Shown here piece after piece: positions 25,057 to 33,135 of a stretch of DNA of 64,000 nucleotides. Position 1 is the first letter of the stretch. Every line of letters starts with the position of its first letter. Under the pieces are notes generated by a model, which was not told the origin of the DNA, did not search any database, and saw only the letters and a list, made by a program, of their open reading frames with translations. A program made the position numbers and the translations under genes. The DNA is taken from positions 1 to 64,000 of the forward strand of contig JBQDFP010000001.1 of the NCBI GenBank assembly GCA_052085365.1. Reading direction: 5' to 3'. The DNA comes from Canibacter sp052085365 (GTDB taxonomy: Bacteria; Actinomycetota; Actinomycetes; Actinomycetales; Microbacteriaceae).

Positions 25057-25086
25057 GAGGGCTCCTGCCGAACTGCAGGAGCCCTC
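25057..25086. terminator. Terminator between RDD and DUF4191 genes
   Basis: GAGGGCTCCTGC and GCAGGAGCCCTC form a perfect 12-bp stem with loop CGAACT, between two converging genes. The T-tract is weak on both strands. Confidence 0.75.
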
Positions 25087-25112
25087 TGGGCCGTTTAGCG
25101 AGTCAGTACCGT

Positions 25113-25823
25113 TTAACGTGGACGTCCTCGACGCATCTTTGTCGGGTCGATGCCTTTAGGAATCCCGATCGGTTCCTTTCGCAACGATGAAAGACGTTGG
25201 TACACGGCTTGGATCTCGGCTCGGCTCAACGTCCGTTTGAGCTTCTTTAAGTGACGACTGAGCTTGTGCAGAGGGACCTGGCCGTCTTCGCGCCCTACAT
25301 GTATGTGCGTGATCTGCACATTTGGAAGGACGCGAGCAACTTTGCGGTTCTCATCCGTGACCATGCGGTGGACCCGCTGCTGGCTACCCTCGGAAATCAA
25401 GATAACTCCGCCTTTACCGATCACTCGGTAGACCGCGTCGCCTCCGCGCGGAACAATCGCTACTGGCGTTTCAGACCCTCGGTAGCTTCCACGAAGTCCA
25501 CTCGAAATGACGGCGCCAACTGCACCCTGCCGACCTTCGATCTGCTCATACGCAGTCCGTTCAGCGCGCCGGCCCAGCACGATCATTGCAAGCAAAATAC
25601 CTACGAGGATGCCTGTGACGATCCACAGTACCCAGTTGAGGATACCGCCAGGAATAACCACTGCCAGAACGAGACCTATAAGGATAGGTACAATAAAAAC
25701 TGCAAGCAGGATCCACGGGAGTTTGCGATCGTGTTCTTTTGTAGTGCGATAGACCTGCAGCATCTGTGCGATGCGGCCCTCGCCCTTTTTCTTCTTTTTA
25801 CGCTGTGTTTTCTCTTCGGCCAT
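25113..25823 (-). CDS. DUF4191 membrane protein (Rv2219 type)
   Basis: 236 residues from the ATG at 25821-25823, which has TACGCT 7 nt upstream (leaderless); 34 in-frame codons further upstream look non-coding. The N-terminus is very basic (TQRKKKKKGEGRIAQMLQVYRTTKEHDRKLPW). Two adjacent transmembrane helices follow (residues 35-80), then a soluble domain with GRQGAVGAVISSGLRGSYRGSETPVAIVPRGGDAVYRVIGKGGVILI. The tail is basic and proline-rich (DPTKMRRGRPR). This layout is characteristic of DUF4191, an actinobacterial family usually beside lipA and glnA1. Its function is unknown. Neither lipA nor lipB follows here. Confidence 0.85.
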   Translation of the reverse strand: MAEEKTQRKKKKKGEGRIAQMLQVYRTTKEHDRKLPWILLAVFIVPILIGLVLAVVIPGGILNWVLWIVTGILVGILLAMIVLGRRAERTAYEQIEGRQGAVGAVISSGLRGSYRGSETPVAIVPRGGDAVYRVIGKGGVILISEGSQQRVHRMVTDENRKVARVLPNVQITHIHVGREDGQVPLHKLSRHLKKLKRTLSRAEIQAVYQRLSSLRKEPIGIPKGIDPTKMRRGRPR

Positions 25824-25830
25824 AGCTTCT

Positions 25831-25836
25831 AGCGTA
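25831..25836 (-). promoter_or_regulatory. -10 box for leaderless DUF4191 transcript
   Basis: Read on the minus strand the box is TACGCT, 7 nt before the ATG at 25823. Confidence 0.45.
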
Positions 25837-25989
25837 TCGCGTTCTTCACGCAGGTAATGCCAACTTGAGCCAGACCTTGTGAGAAGTTCCTGTTTGCCAC
25901 AGCTCAGGAACGAACGTCGCATCAAATGGGTTGTTCACGTCTTCCGAACATCATCCAATTCTGTGTGCTTCTCCCGCATGATTGCGCAT

Positions 25990-26478
25990 ATGGTGAACTC
26001 TCAAGTATCAATAATTTTACGGTTCTCAGTTCGCCCGATGTGGAGCGCCTCAGAACTGGCGTGGCTTGTCATTGAGCTGGCTCATGTTGGAAAGAGCTAT
26101 CAACATGCGGGCCACTGTTTGGGAAACATGCAGGTTAATGATCTGTGTGTGATGCGTGGAAGACTTGGGCGCATCATTTATGAACGTGGAATCTATCGTC
26201 TGTCTGCTGTCATGCGATTACGCAGTCATGAACGGGATGGGCACGATTTGGGCTGCACGACCTGGGGTGTATCCCTGAAGACTTTGGAACAACTTGTTGT
26301 AACCTGCGGCGACCACGAATCTGCACTTATCGTCCTCGAGAGTGTTCAGGCCGCGCTTGAACAGGCAACCTCCGATCAGTTAAACGGTGTCGACGCGTGG
26401 GGAGTTCTCAGCGGTGAAATCTCGACTCGAATTACACCAAGGGCTCGCAAACACTGGAAAAAACAAGTATTGCTGTAG
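25990..26478 (+). CDS. Hypothetical protein of unrecognised family
   Basis: 162 residues if translation starts at the ATG at 25990; the frame is open back to 25879 with other possible starts, and none has a good ribosome site. The sequence has no membrane helix or signal peptide. Visible segments are WSASELAWLVIELAHVGKSYQHAGH, VNDLCVMRGRLGRIIYERGIYRLSAVMRLRS, and a basic end RARKHWKKQVLL. Mixed charge and regular hydrophobic spacing suggest a folded soluble protein. I recognise no family. It stands where lipB and lipA are found in related genomes and ends 11 bp before a good terminator, which supports expression. It could also be a remnant gene. Confidence 0.45.
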   Translation: MVNSQVSIILRFSVRPMWSASELAWLVIELAHVGKSYQHAGHCLGNMQVNDLCVMRGRLGRIIYERGIYRLSAVMRLRSHERDGHDLGCTTWGVSLKTLEQLVVTCGDHESALIVLESVQAALEQATSDQLNGVDAWGVLSGEISTRITPRARKHWKKQVLL

Positions 26479-26489
26479 GGAACAAAAAA

Positions 26490-26523
26490 GTGTGGGCCGG
26501 TAACCACAGTTACCGACCCACAC
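26490..26523. terminator. Terminator between the hypothetical gene and the E2 gene
   Basis: GTGTGGGCCGGTAAC pairs with GTTACCGACCCACAC (15 positions, one mismatch) around loop CACA. It is preceded by AAAAAA on the plus strand, which gives a T-run when read on the minus strand after the E2 gene. It serves both converging genes. Confidence 0.85.
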
Positions 26524-26541
26524 TCGCTGCGTTGGACTGAA

Positions 26542-28026
26542 CTAGATCCCGAGATCTTCTTCGAACGCTCCGGCTTCCAAACGTTCCTTGACCTGTGTCA
26601 GGAACCGTGCAGCGTCGGCACCATCAATGATTCGATGATCATAAGAGAGCGCGAGATACACGTATGAACGCACGGCGATAGCATCTGTTCCGTCAGGAGT
26701 GGTAACTACGCCGGGCTTTTTCACGACTGCGCCCGTGCCGAGGATCGCAGACTGTGGAAGGAACACCAGGGGAGTATCAAACAGTGCACCTCGTGACCCA
26801 GTGTTCGTCAGAGTGAACGTACCACCTGACAACTCGTCTGGTTTGAGCTTATTTTCACGAGTTCGGCCAGCGAGGTCCGCGATTTCACCCGCGATATCCG
26901 AAATATTCTTCGTAGCTGCATCACGCAATACTGGCGTGAGAAGCCCGCGTTCGGTATCGACGGCGATACTGATATTTTCAGTATTAGGGTAGACAATCTC
27001 ATCATCTTTTGTTGTTGCATTGATGATGGGATAAGTTTGCAGCGCTTCGGCGGCAGCAACAGCGAAGAACGGCAGGAATGAAAGTTTATTTCCAGTCTTG
27101 TTCAGGAATTCTTCTTTCTTCGCTGCGCGAAGTGATGCGACACGCGTGACATCAACCTCAACCATCGTGGTCAGCTGCGCAGTGGTTTGAAGTGATGCTA
27201 CAGCCCGTTCTGAGACAACCTTGCGCAGTCGACTCATCTTCTGGGTTGTACCGCGAAGCTCAGAAACTTCGACCGGCTTTTTCTCGCCAGCGGGAGCCGC
27301 AGCAGCGGTCGAAGACGAAGCGGTCTGCGAAGCAGCGGCTTGGACGTCTTCTTTCCTAATACGTCCACCAACACCAGTGCCGGTCACTGTATCAAGGTTT
27401 ACCCCGAGCTCACGGGCCAGTTTCCGCACAATTGGGGTGACATAACCGGCAATTGTGACGGTTGACGAGGAGCTGCTTGTGGCTTGCGTCTGTTCTGGCA
27501 AAGAGTGCTTCGCTTCTGCAGACTGTTTAGATTCCTCAGAGGCGGGAACTTCCTCGTCTTCTGCCGGCTGATCAGTGGAGGGCTGCTCAAGTTCGGTTTC
27601 CTCGGCGAGATCCTCTGGCTCGTCGTCAGACTTGGGAACCTCGGCGGAATCTTCATTTGAAGCTTCAGGTTCAGACGATGCTTCCTCTGCAGGCTCTTCT
27701 TCTTGCTGCTCTGACGCTTCTGCTGCCTGAGCTTGCGCCTTGTCCGACTCTGCATCATCTTGCGAGCCAGAATCACTGCCCGAGCTGTTTCCATCTCCGA
27801 CACGAGCAAGTACCGCACCGACCTCAACTGTCTCGTCTTCTTCGACAAGAATTTCCTCGACTACACCCGAAACAGGCGATGGAACTTCAGTGTCTACTTT
27901 GTCTGTTGACACTTCAAGTAAAGGCTCATCTACTTCAATGCTGTCACCAACGTTTTTCAACCAGCGGGTGACGGTACCCTCAGTGACACTTTCACCAAGG
28001 GCGGGAAGAGTAACTTCCTCACTCAT
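26542..28026 (-). CDS. Dihydrolipoamide acyltransferase E2 (DlaT/SucB type)
   Basis: 494 residues. Residues 1-78 are one lipoyl domain with the lipoylated lysine in VSTDKVDTEV. Residues 80-195 are an unusually long acidic linker rich in E, S and A. Residues 198-235 are the E1/E3-binding domain (TPIVRKLARELGVNLDTVTGTG, then GRIRKEDVQ). The rest is the catalytic domain, ending in SYDHRIIDGADAARFL with the active-site His and Asp. In actinobacteria one such E2 often serves both pyruvate and 2-oxoglutarate dehydrogenases. The E3 gene lpd is 45 bp upstream in the same operon, and E1 (aceE) is at 9.8 kb. It sits where mycobacteria have dlaT. Only one lipoyl domain is present. Confidence 0.93.
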   Translation of the reverse strand: MSEEVTLPALGESVTEGTVTRWLKNVGDSIEVDEPLLEVSTDKVDTEVPSPVSGVVEEILVEEDETVEVGAVLARVGDGNSSGSDSGSQDDAESDKAQAQAAEASEQQEEEPAEEASSEPEASNEDSAEVPKSDDEPEDLAEETELEQPSTDQPAEDEEVPASEESKQSAEAKHSLPEQTQATSSSSSTVTIAGYVTPIVRKLARELGVNLDTVTGTGVGGRIRKEDVQAAASQTASSSTAAAAPAGEKKPVEVSELRGTTQKMSRLRKVVSERAVASLQTTAQLTTMVEVDVTRVASLRAAKKEEFLNKTGNKLSFLPFFAVAAAEALQTYPIINATTKDDEIVYPNTENISIAVDTERGLLTPVLRDAATKNISDIAGEIADLAGRTRENKLKPDELSGGTFTLTNTGSRGALFDTPLVFLPQSAILGTGAVVKKPGVVTTPDGTDAIAVRSYVYLALSYDHRIIDGADAARFLTQVKERLEAGAFEEDLGI

Positions 28027-28071
28027 TTTGTGTTCTCCGTTCGTAAATTTCGTCTGTGTGCAGCGTTGGAT

Positions 28072-29445
28072 CTAGACGCCGTGAAGTGGTTTCCCTGCGA
28101 GTTTGAGCATGGCTTCGCCAATTGACTCATTCTGACTCGGGTGCGCATGAATGAGCGGAGCCACATCTTCTGGATACGCATCCCAGTTCACGATGAGCTG
28201 TGCTTCACCAATAAGTTCACCTACGCGAGGTCCAATCATGTGGACGCCGAGCACCGGCCCATCAGTCTCACGCACCACCTTCACGGTGCCGCCACCTCCG
28301 AGAATTGAAGTCTTGGCGTTGCCTGCGAGATTGTATTCGTAGGCGCTGACCTTGTCGTCGCCAAGCTTTTCTGCGGCTAACTTTTCCGTTAAACCAACTG
28401 AGGCGACTTGTGGGTCACAGTACGTGATCTTCGGAATGTTTGTGTCTGATACGACCGCCGGGTTGAGGCCCGCGAGTTCTTCAGCAATAAAGATTCCTTG
28501 TTGGTAGCCACGGTGAGCAAGCTGGAGACCAGGGACGATGTCTCCGATAGCGTAAACCCCTGGCACGCTCGTTGACAGACGCTCATTCGTTACAACGAAA
28601 CCGCGATCGAGCTGGACGCCCACTTGTTCGTATCCAAGATTTTCAGTAACCGGTCCTCGACCCACAGCAACAAGTAGGTAGTCTGCATCCAGAGTAGTTC
28701 CATCTTCAAGCGAGACAACCACACCATTGTCGTTCTGTTCAACAGACTTGAAGAACACTCCAAGCTTGAATTTAATTCCGCGCTTCTTGTAGGCGCGTTC
28801 GAGTTGTTTAGAAACGGACTCTTCTTCATTTGGGACGAGGTGGGGGAGGCCTTCGACAATGGTGACTTCGGCGCCGAATGAGTGCCAGACGCTTGCGAAT
28901 TCTACGCCGATGACGCCGCCACCTAGGATGACAACCTTCTTCGGAACCTCATCGAGCTTGAGCGCTTGCTCGCTTGTGATGACACGTCCGCCAAGTTCAA
29001 GGCCGGGAAGCGACTTTGAATATGAGCCGGTGGCAAGCACAATGCTCTTACCAGAAATGCGTTGGCCATCCACTTCGACTGCCTTGGAGGAGACGAGTTT
29101 GCCTTCACCCGCAATGACCGTCACACCGACAGCTTTGAGCAGACCCTGGAGCCCCTTAAACTTGGATGACACAATACCGTCACGATAAGAGGATACTGCT
29201 GAGATATCGATGCCAGCGAATTCCGCATTGACACCGTATTGCGCAGCCTCTCGTGCATTGTCTGCGACTTCAGCAGAGTGGAGCATTGCCTTGGTTGGGA
29301 CACAACCACGGTGGAGGCATGTGCCGCCGAGCTTATCTTTTTCAATTACAGCTGCGGTTTTACCGAGCTGTGTGGCGCGAATCGCTGCTGCGTAGCCAGC
29401 GCTTCCACCACCGAGTACAACTACATCAAACTGCTGGTCCGTCAA
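28072..29445 (-). CDS. lpd: Dihydrolipoyl dehydrogenase E3 (Lpd)
   Basis: 457 residues. The FAD site is VVVLGGGSAGYAAAIRATQLG, the redox-active disulfide is in GGTCLHRGCVPTKAML, and the NAD site is VVILGGGVIGVEFASVW. GVYAIGDIVPGLQLAHRG is the second FAD contact, and the catalytic His-Glu pair lies in HAHPSQNESIGEAM. Lpd reoxidises dihydrolipoyl groups on E2 using NAD. The start is TTG at 29443-29445 with GAGGGAG upstream. It is first in an operon with E2 and divergent from the PAC2 gene. Confidence 0.96.
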   Translation of the reverse strand: MTDQQFDVVVLGGGSAGYAAAIRATQLGKTAAVIEKDKLGGTCLHRGCVPTKAMLHSAEVADNAREAAQYGVNAEFAGIDISAVSSYRDGIVSSKFKGLQGLLKAVGVTVIAGEGKLVSSKAVEVDGQRISGKSIVLATGSYSKSLPGLELGGRVITSEQALKLDEVPKKVVILGGGVIGVEFASVWHSFGAEVTIVEGLPHLVPNEEESVSKQLERAYKKRGIKFKLGVFFKSVEQNDNGVVVSLEDGTTLDADYLLVAVGRGPVTENLGYEQVGVQLDRGFVVTNERLSTSVPGVYAIGDIVPGLQLAHRGYQQGIFIAEELAGLNPAVVSDTNIPKITYCDPQVASVGLTEKLAAEKLGDDKVSAYEYNLAGNAKTSILGGGGTVKVVRETDGPVLGVHMIGPRVGELIGEAQLIVNWDAYPEDVAPLIHAHPSQNESIGEAMLKLAGKPLHGV

Positions 29446-29600
29446 CAGACAACTCCCTCGGTTTTGCGAGTTTCGTCATTCGAGACCTACGGGTACATAG
29501 GTCATTCTTGCGCAAGTCTACTACCTTGAGCACCAGTCTCGGGGATTTCGTAGGCTTTCCACTGCCAGCGAAATTGCGGTGTTTTCAGAGCGGTATTGCC

Positions 29601-29606
29601 TAGACT
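29601..29606 (+). promoter_or_regulatory. -10 box for leaderless PAC2 transcript
   Basis: TAGACT ends 7 nt before the ATG at 29614. This supports that start over the TTG at 29596. Confidence 0.5.
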
Positions 29607-29613
29607 CGTTGAC

Positions 29614-30546
29614 ATGAGTAAGTCCCTCATTTCTACCCAATCGCAAGAGTTGCGTGACGAGACCCCACGCGGACTTCCGCTTGTCGTGACGATTCCGGGA
29701 CTGACAGATGCGGGTTCGTCCGTGGCCGGACTGAATGAATTTATTTGGAATAGCGCCGATCCACAAGTAATCATCCGTTTTTCTAATGACGATTTACTCG
29801 ATTACCGAGCACGTAGACCGTTGATCACCCTGCAGGATGAAACACTGATTGATTATGAAGCCGAAGAGCTTGTGCTTGCGGTAGCCCACGACCAGCTCGG
29901 ATCTCAGTTCCTGCACCTGTCCGGATTTGAGCCCGATTATCGCTGGGAAGCCTTTATTGATGAAGTACTTGGACTCGTAGATGAGTTTGAGGTTGCACAC
30001 ACCTCTATTTTTCACGCGATACCCATGCCGGTGCCTCATCGGAGACCGGTTCAGTTCACCTTAAGTGGTACTCGAGAAGATCTTATTTCGCATAACAGTA
30101 CTTGGAAGCCCACGACGCGCATTGCCGCGAGTGTGACAAACCTGCTCGAGTACCGACTCGCACAACTCGATGACGACGTGATGAGCTGGGCCGCAATGGT
30201 GCCGCATTACCTTGCAGGAAGCGACTATCCAACCGGAGTGCTTGGTCTCATTTCGGCAATGTCGAAAAGCACGGGCCTTATTTTCGATACCGATGAAGTA
30301 CGAAAACGTTCTGATACATTTCTGGACGCCGTTGATGCACAGATTGCGGAAAGCCCGGAAAACCTCGAGCAAATTCAAGAACTCGAAAATCGTTTTGATC
30401 AATATCAACACGATACTGCTGCTCGTGAAGACTTGCTGGGCAAGGAAGGCATCATCCCTTCTGCGGAAGAACTTGCTGGCGAGTTTGAGCGCTTTCTTGC
30501 AACGAATATTCAGACAGACGATGACGAAAACGATAGCCCTGAGTGA
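29614..30546 (+). CDS. PAC2-family protein (first of two)
   Basis: 310 residues from the ATG at 29614. The PAC2 (proteasome assembly chaperone-like) core is recognisable: GLPLVVTIPGLTDAGSSVAGLNEFI, DLLDYRARRPLITL, then FLHLSGFEPDYRWEAFIDEVLGLVDEF, and VPHYLAGSDYPTGVLGLISAMSKSTGL. The C-terminal helices (EQIQELENRFDQY) match the usual actinobacterial extension. PAC2 proteins of eukaryotes help assemble proteasomes; the bacterial proteins have an ATP-grasp-neighbour-like fold and no proven role. The gene is divergent from lpd and upstream of sigA. A paralogue lies at 40.3 kb. Confidence 0.88.
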   Translation: MSKSLISTQSQELRDETPRGLPLVVTIPGLTDAGSSVAGLNEFIWNSADPQVIIRFSNDDLLDYRARRPLITLQDETLIDYEAEELVLAVAHDQLGSQFLHLSGFEPDYRWEAFIDEVLGLVDEFEVAHTSIFHAIPMPVPHRRPVQFTLSGTREDLISHNSTWKPTTRIAASVTNLLEYRLAQLDDDVMSWAAMVPHYLAGSDYPTGVLGLISAMSKSTGLIFDTDEVRKRSDTFLDAVDAQIAESPENLEQIQELENRFDQYQHDTAAREDLLGKEGIIPSAEELAGEFERFLATNIQTDDDENDSPE

Positions 30547-30572
30547 ACAGGGAAACTCGTACGTATTTCTTG

Positions 30573-30632
30573 TGGCATAATAGCTTCTAGTATCCCGTGC
30601 AGGCTTTTGGATTTTTATTCGAGGGCTTGACA
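30573..30632 (+). promoter_or_regulatory. Candidate promoters of sigA
   Basis: The 152-bp gap before sigA contains TGGCATAAT (30573-30581), a possible extended -10 box, and TTGACA (30627-30632), a possible -35 box. The -10 partners of TTGACA are poor (TAGGCA at 15 bp or CAGAAT at 19 bp). Two tandem promoters are plausible but not certain. Confidence 0.35.
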
Positions 30633-30698
30633 CGGGCTTGAACGCGTTAGGCAGAATTTCACACCTAACAACATGACCGACAAGATAAGGACTGTTGC

Positions 30699-32330
30699 GT
30701 GGCATCATCATCTGCGGCCAAGAGTACGACGAAACGTGCAAAGACGACCAAAGCGAGCGAAGAGTCGGGGGCTGTAAAGAAAACCACGGCGGGCACGAAG
30801 AAAACAACTGCAGCAAAGAAGTCGACCGCGACTCAAGCGACCACTGCTAGCGCTGCGTCAAAGAAGTCCGCCGCAACAACGAAGGCCGCTGCGAAAAAGT
30901 CAGCCGCCACAAAAGCTGAGTCGAAGACGGCGACAGCAGAAAAGTCGACTACGAAGAAAACGACGGCCACTAAGTCGGCACCGAAGAAGGCAGCGGCGGC
31001 GAAAGCTGAGCCAAAGAAAACAGCAACGACGAAACGTGCTAGTTCAACAAAGAAGAGCACTGCAGCCGGCAAGACTGAGTCCGCTACTGATTCGACAGCA
31101 GCAACCAAGAAGGCTGCTACGAAGAAAGCAACGACAGCGAAAAAGGGTTCAACAGCCAAGACTGCTGCCAAAAAGGCGAGCGCCAAGAAACCAGCTACAA
31201 CTGCAGCGGCGAAGCCCGCAGCCAAGAAAGGTCGTGGACGTGCAAAAGCGGTTGACGCCCTATTTGCAGAAGCCGAAGCTGATGATGTCGAAGAAGTAAC
31301 AGAAGAACAAGAGGACAAAGTCTCAACGGCAGATCCGAATGTTCCTGTACCAGCTGGCGCGATCGTGCTGCGGTCTTCAGAAGAAGAAATTGCGCCGCAG
31401 CATACTGTTGCCATTCCGGGCGCAACTGCAGACCCGGTGAAGGACTACCTGAAGCAGATCGGCAAGGTTGCTCTTCTCAACGCTGCTGAAGAAGTCGATC
31501 TTGCGATGCGTATTGAAGCCGGTCTTTTTGCTGAAGAAAAGCTGGCGACCGAAACCGATATTCCGAAGAAGCTGACACGAGAGCTGAAATGGGTAGCCCG
31601 CGATGGACAGCGCGCAAAGAGCCACCTGCTCGGTGCAAACCTCAGACTCGTTGTATCACTCGCCAAACGCTATACCGGTCGCGGTATGCAGTTCTTGGAC
31701 CTCATCCAGGAAGGCAACCTGGGTCTTATTCGTGCGGTCGAGAAATTCGATTACACCAAGGGCTTTAAATTCTCGACCTATGCGACCTGGTGGATCCGAC
31801 AGGCAATTACACGTGCAATGGCTGACCAAGCGCGCACGATCCGCATCCCTGTGCATATGGTCGAAGTGATCAACAAGCTTGCTCGTGTGCAGCGTCAAAT
31901 GCTTCAGGACCTGGGTCGCGAACCTACACCTGAAGAACTGAGCCAGGAACTCGATATGACCCCAGAAAAGGTCATCGAAGTCCAAAAATATGGTCGCGAA
32001 CCTATTTCTCTGCACACTCCGCTCGGTGAAGACGGCGACAGCGAGTTTGGTGATCTGATTGAAGACACCGAAGCTGTCGTTCCCGCAGATGCAGTTGGTT
32101 TCACCATGCTGCAGCAGCAGCTTGAACAGCTTCTAGATTCGCTCTCCGAACGCGAAGCGGGTGTGATTCGCATGCGATTTGGTCTTGGTGACGGTATGCC
32201 CAAAACCCTTGACCAAATTGGGGACACCTTTGGTGTAACGAGAGAGCGAATTCGTCAAATAGAATCAAAAACGATGGCAAAGCTTCGCCATCCTTCGCGC
32301 TCGCAGCAGCTGCGTGACTACCTCGAATAA
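30699..32330 (+). CDS. sigA: Primary RNA polymerase sigma factor (SigA/HrdB/RpoD)
   Basis: 543 residues from a GTG with AAGGA upstream. Residues 1-185 are a low-complexity basic region of K, A, T and S (repeats like KKTTA, AAKKSTA, KKSAATKA), ending in an acidic patch EVTEEQEDK. Region 1.2 starts DPVKDYLKQIGKVALLNAAEEVDLA. Region 2 has LRLVVSLAKRYTGRGMQFLDLI and FSTYATWWIRQAITRAM, and region 4 is TLDQIGDTFGVTRERIRQIE. All are typical of the housekeeping sigma factor. Lys/Ala-rich N-termini are known in actinobacterial primary sigma factors, and this one is at the strong end. The CofE-like gene follows after 24 bp. Confidence 0.95.
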   Translation: MASSSAAKSTTKRAKTTKASEESGAVKKTTAGTKKTTAAKKSTATQATTASAASKKSAATTKAAAKKSAATKAESKTATAEKSTTKKTTATKSAPKKAAAAKAEPKKTATTKRASSTKKSTAAGKTESATDSTAATKKAATKKATTAKKGSTAKTAAKKASAKKPATTAAAKPAAKKGRGRAKAVDALFAEAEADDVEEVTEEQEDKVSTADPNVPVPAGAIVLRSSEEEIAPQHTVAIPGATADPVKDYLKQIGKVALLNAAEEVDLAMRIEAGLFAEEKLATETDIPKKLTRELKWVARDGQRAKSHLLGANLRLVVSLAKRYTGRGMQFLDLIQEGNLGLIRAVEKFDYTKGFKFSTYATWWIRQAITRAMADQARTIRIPVHMVEVINKLARVQRQMLQDLGREPTPEELSQELDMTPEKVIEVQKYGREPISLHTPLGEDGDSEFGDLIEDTEAVVPADAVGFTMLQQQLEQLLDSLSEREAGVIRMRFGLGDGMPKTLDQIGDTFGVTRERIRQIESKTMAKLRHPSRSQQLRDYLE

Positions 32331-32354
32331 GCCAAAAGAGAAGGGCCGCTTTAT

Positions 32355-33050
32355 ATGCAAGCGAACGAAGGTAAAGCATTAGAGAGTACAGTTGACGGCT
32401 CAACCTATCGGCGTATCCCGATTCGCACTCACGTAGTGATGCCTGACGACAAGCTAGCTGCAATTGTGAAAGAGTACGCCGTAGACGAAGTTCAACCTGG
32501 CGACCTGCTGTTCATCACGGAAAAGATCGTGGCTATTACCCAGGGGCGTTCAATGCTTATCGCTGATGTGCAACCCCGTAAACTGGCGCGTTTTCTCGCG
32601 AAGTTTGTCACACGCACTCCCTATGGAATTGGTTTGGGTATGCCTGAGACGATGGAAATGGCTTTGCGTGAATGCGGAACGCCTCGCATTTTATTTGCAG
32701 CCGCAGTTTCAGCGTTCTCTAAGAAAGTGCTCCGGCGCTCCGGTGACTTCTACCGAATCGCTGGTGAAAAGGCACGCGCAATCGACGGTCCAACGGATGG
32801 AACCATCGAACCCTACGATCGCTCTGTCGTTCTCGGCCCTAAAAACCCGATGCAAGTGGCGCGAGATATGAAACGGGTTCTCGGTGACAAGGCGGATGTC
32901 ATCATCGTCGACATTAACGACATTGGTGGAAATATTCTCGGAACGACTGTGGACCCAAAACTGAATCAACTCTGGGTTGATGTGCTCAGCGATAACCCGC
33001 TGGGGCAGGGGCGGCAAAGTACACCGATGGGTATCATTCGAACTGTCTAA
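32355..33050 (+). CDS. CofE-like F420-0:gamma-glutamyl ligase family protein
   Basis: 231 residues. The CofE fold pattern is visible: IPIRTHVVMPDDKLAAIVKEY, QPGDLLFITEKIVAITQGR, then VIIVDINDIGGNILGTT near the C-terminus, the metal and nucleotide-binding region, and PLGQGRQSTPMGIIR at the end. True CofE/FbiB adds glutamate to coenzyme F420-0. No other F420 gene is in the window, and this shorter protein belongs to a wider family found in organisms without F420, so the real substrate is open. GAAGGG precedes the ATG. It follows sigA by 24 bp and ends before a strong terminator, so the two are probably cotranscribed. Confidence 0.75.
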   Translation: MQANEGKALESTVDGSTYRRIPIRTHVVMPDDKLAAIVKEYAVDEVQPGDLLFITEKIVAITQGRSMLIADVQPRKLARFLAKFVTRTPYGIGLGMPETMEMALRECGTPRILFAAAVSAFSKKVLRRSGDFYRIAGEKARAIDGPTDGTIEPYDRSVVLGPKNPMQVARDMKRVLGDKADVIIVDINDIGGNILGTTVDPKLNQLWVDVLSDNPLGQGRQSTPMGIIRTV

Positions 33051-33082
33051 TAGTGCTCGACGTGTGAGCGATAATGACAAAT

Positions 33083-33120
33083 AAGCGGGGCGCTCTACTT
33101 TCCGGTAGAGCGCCCCGCTT
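33083..33120. terminator. Terminator after the sigA-cofE-like operon
   Basis: A perfect 16-bp stem, AAGCGGGGCGCTCTAC with GTAGAGCGCCCCGCTT, closes loop TTTCCG. It lies between converging genes and is likely bidirectional. Confidence 0.85.
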
Positions 33121-33135
33121 AACTCTCAATAAATT

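Noticed and set aside
30061..30816. A 251-residue minus-strand open frame across the PAC2 gene and sigA start
   Set aside because: It covers a conserved gene and a promoter region on the other strand and shows no motif.
30699..31260. DNA repeats in the 5' part of sigA as a CRISPR or satellite
   Set aside because: The similarity comes from repeated Lys, Ala and Thr codons in frame. There are no regular repeats with spacers and no cas genes.
30833..31414. A 193-residue hydrophobic open frame antisense to the sigA N-terminus
   Set aside because: Its V, A and F richness is what the reverse complement of Lys/Ala/Thr codons produces, so it is a shadow.
32355..33050. A coenzyme F420 synthesis locus
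   Set aside because: Only a CofE-like protein is present; no fbiA, fbiC or cofG/H homologue is seen near it.
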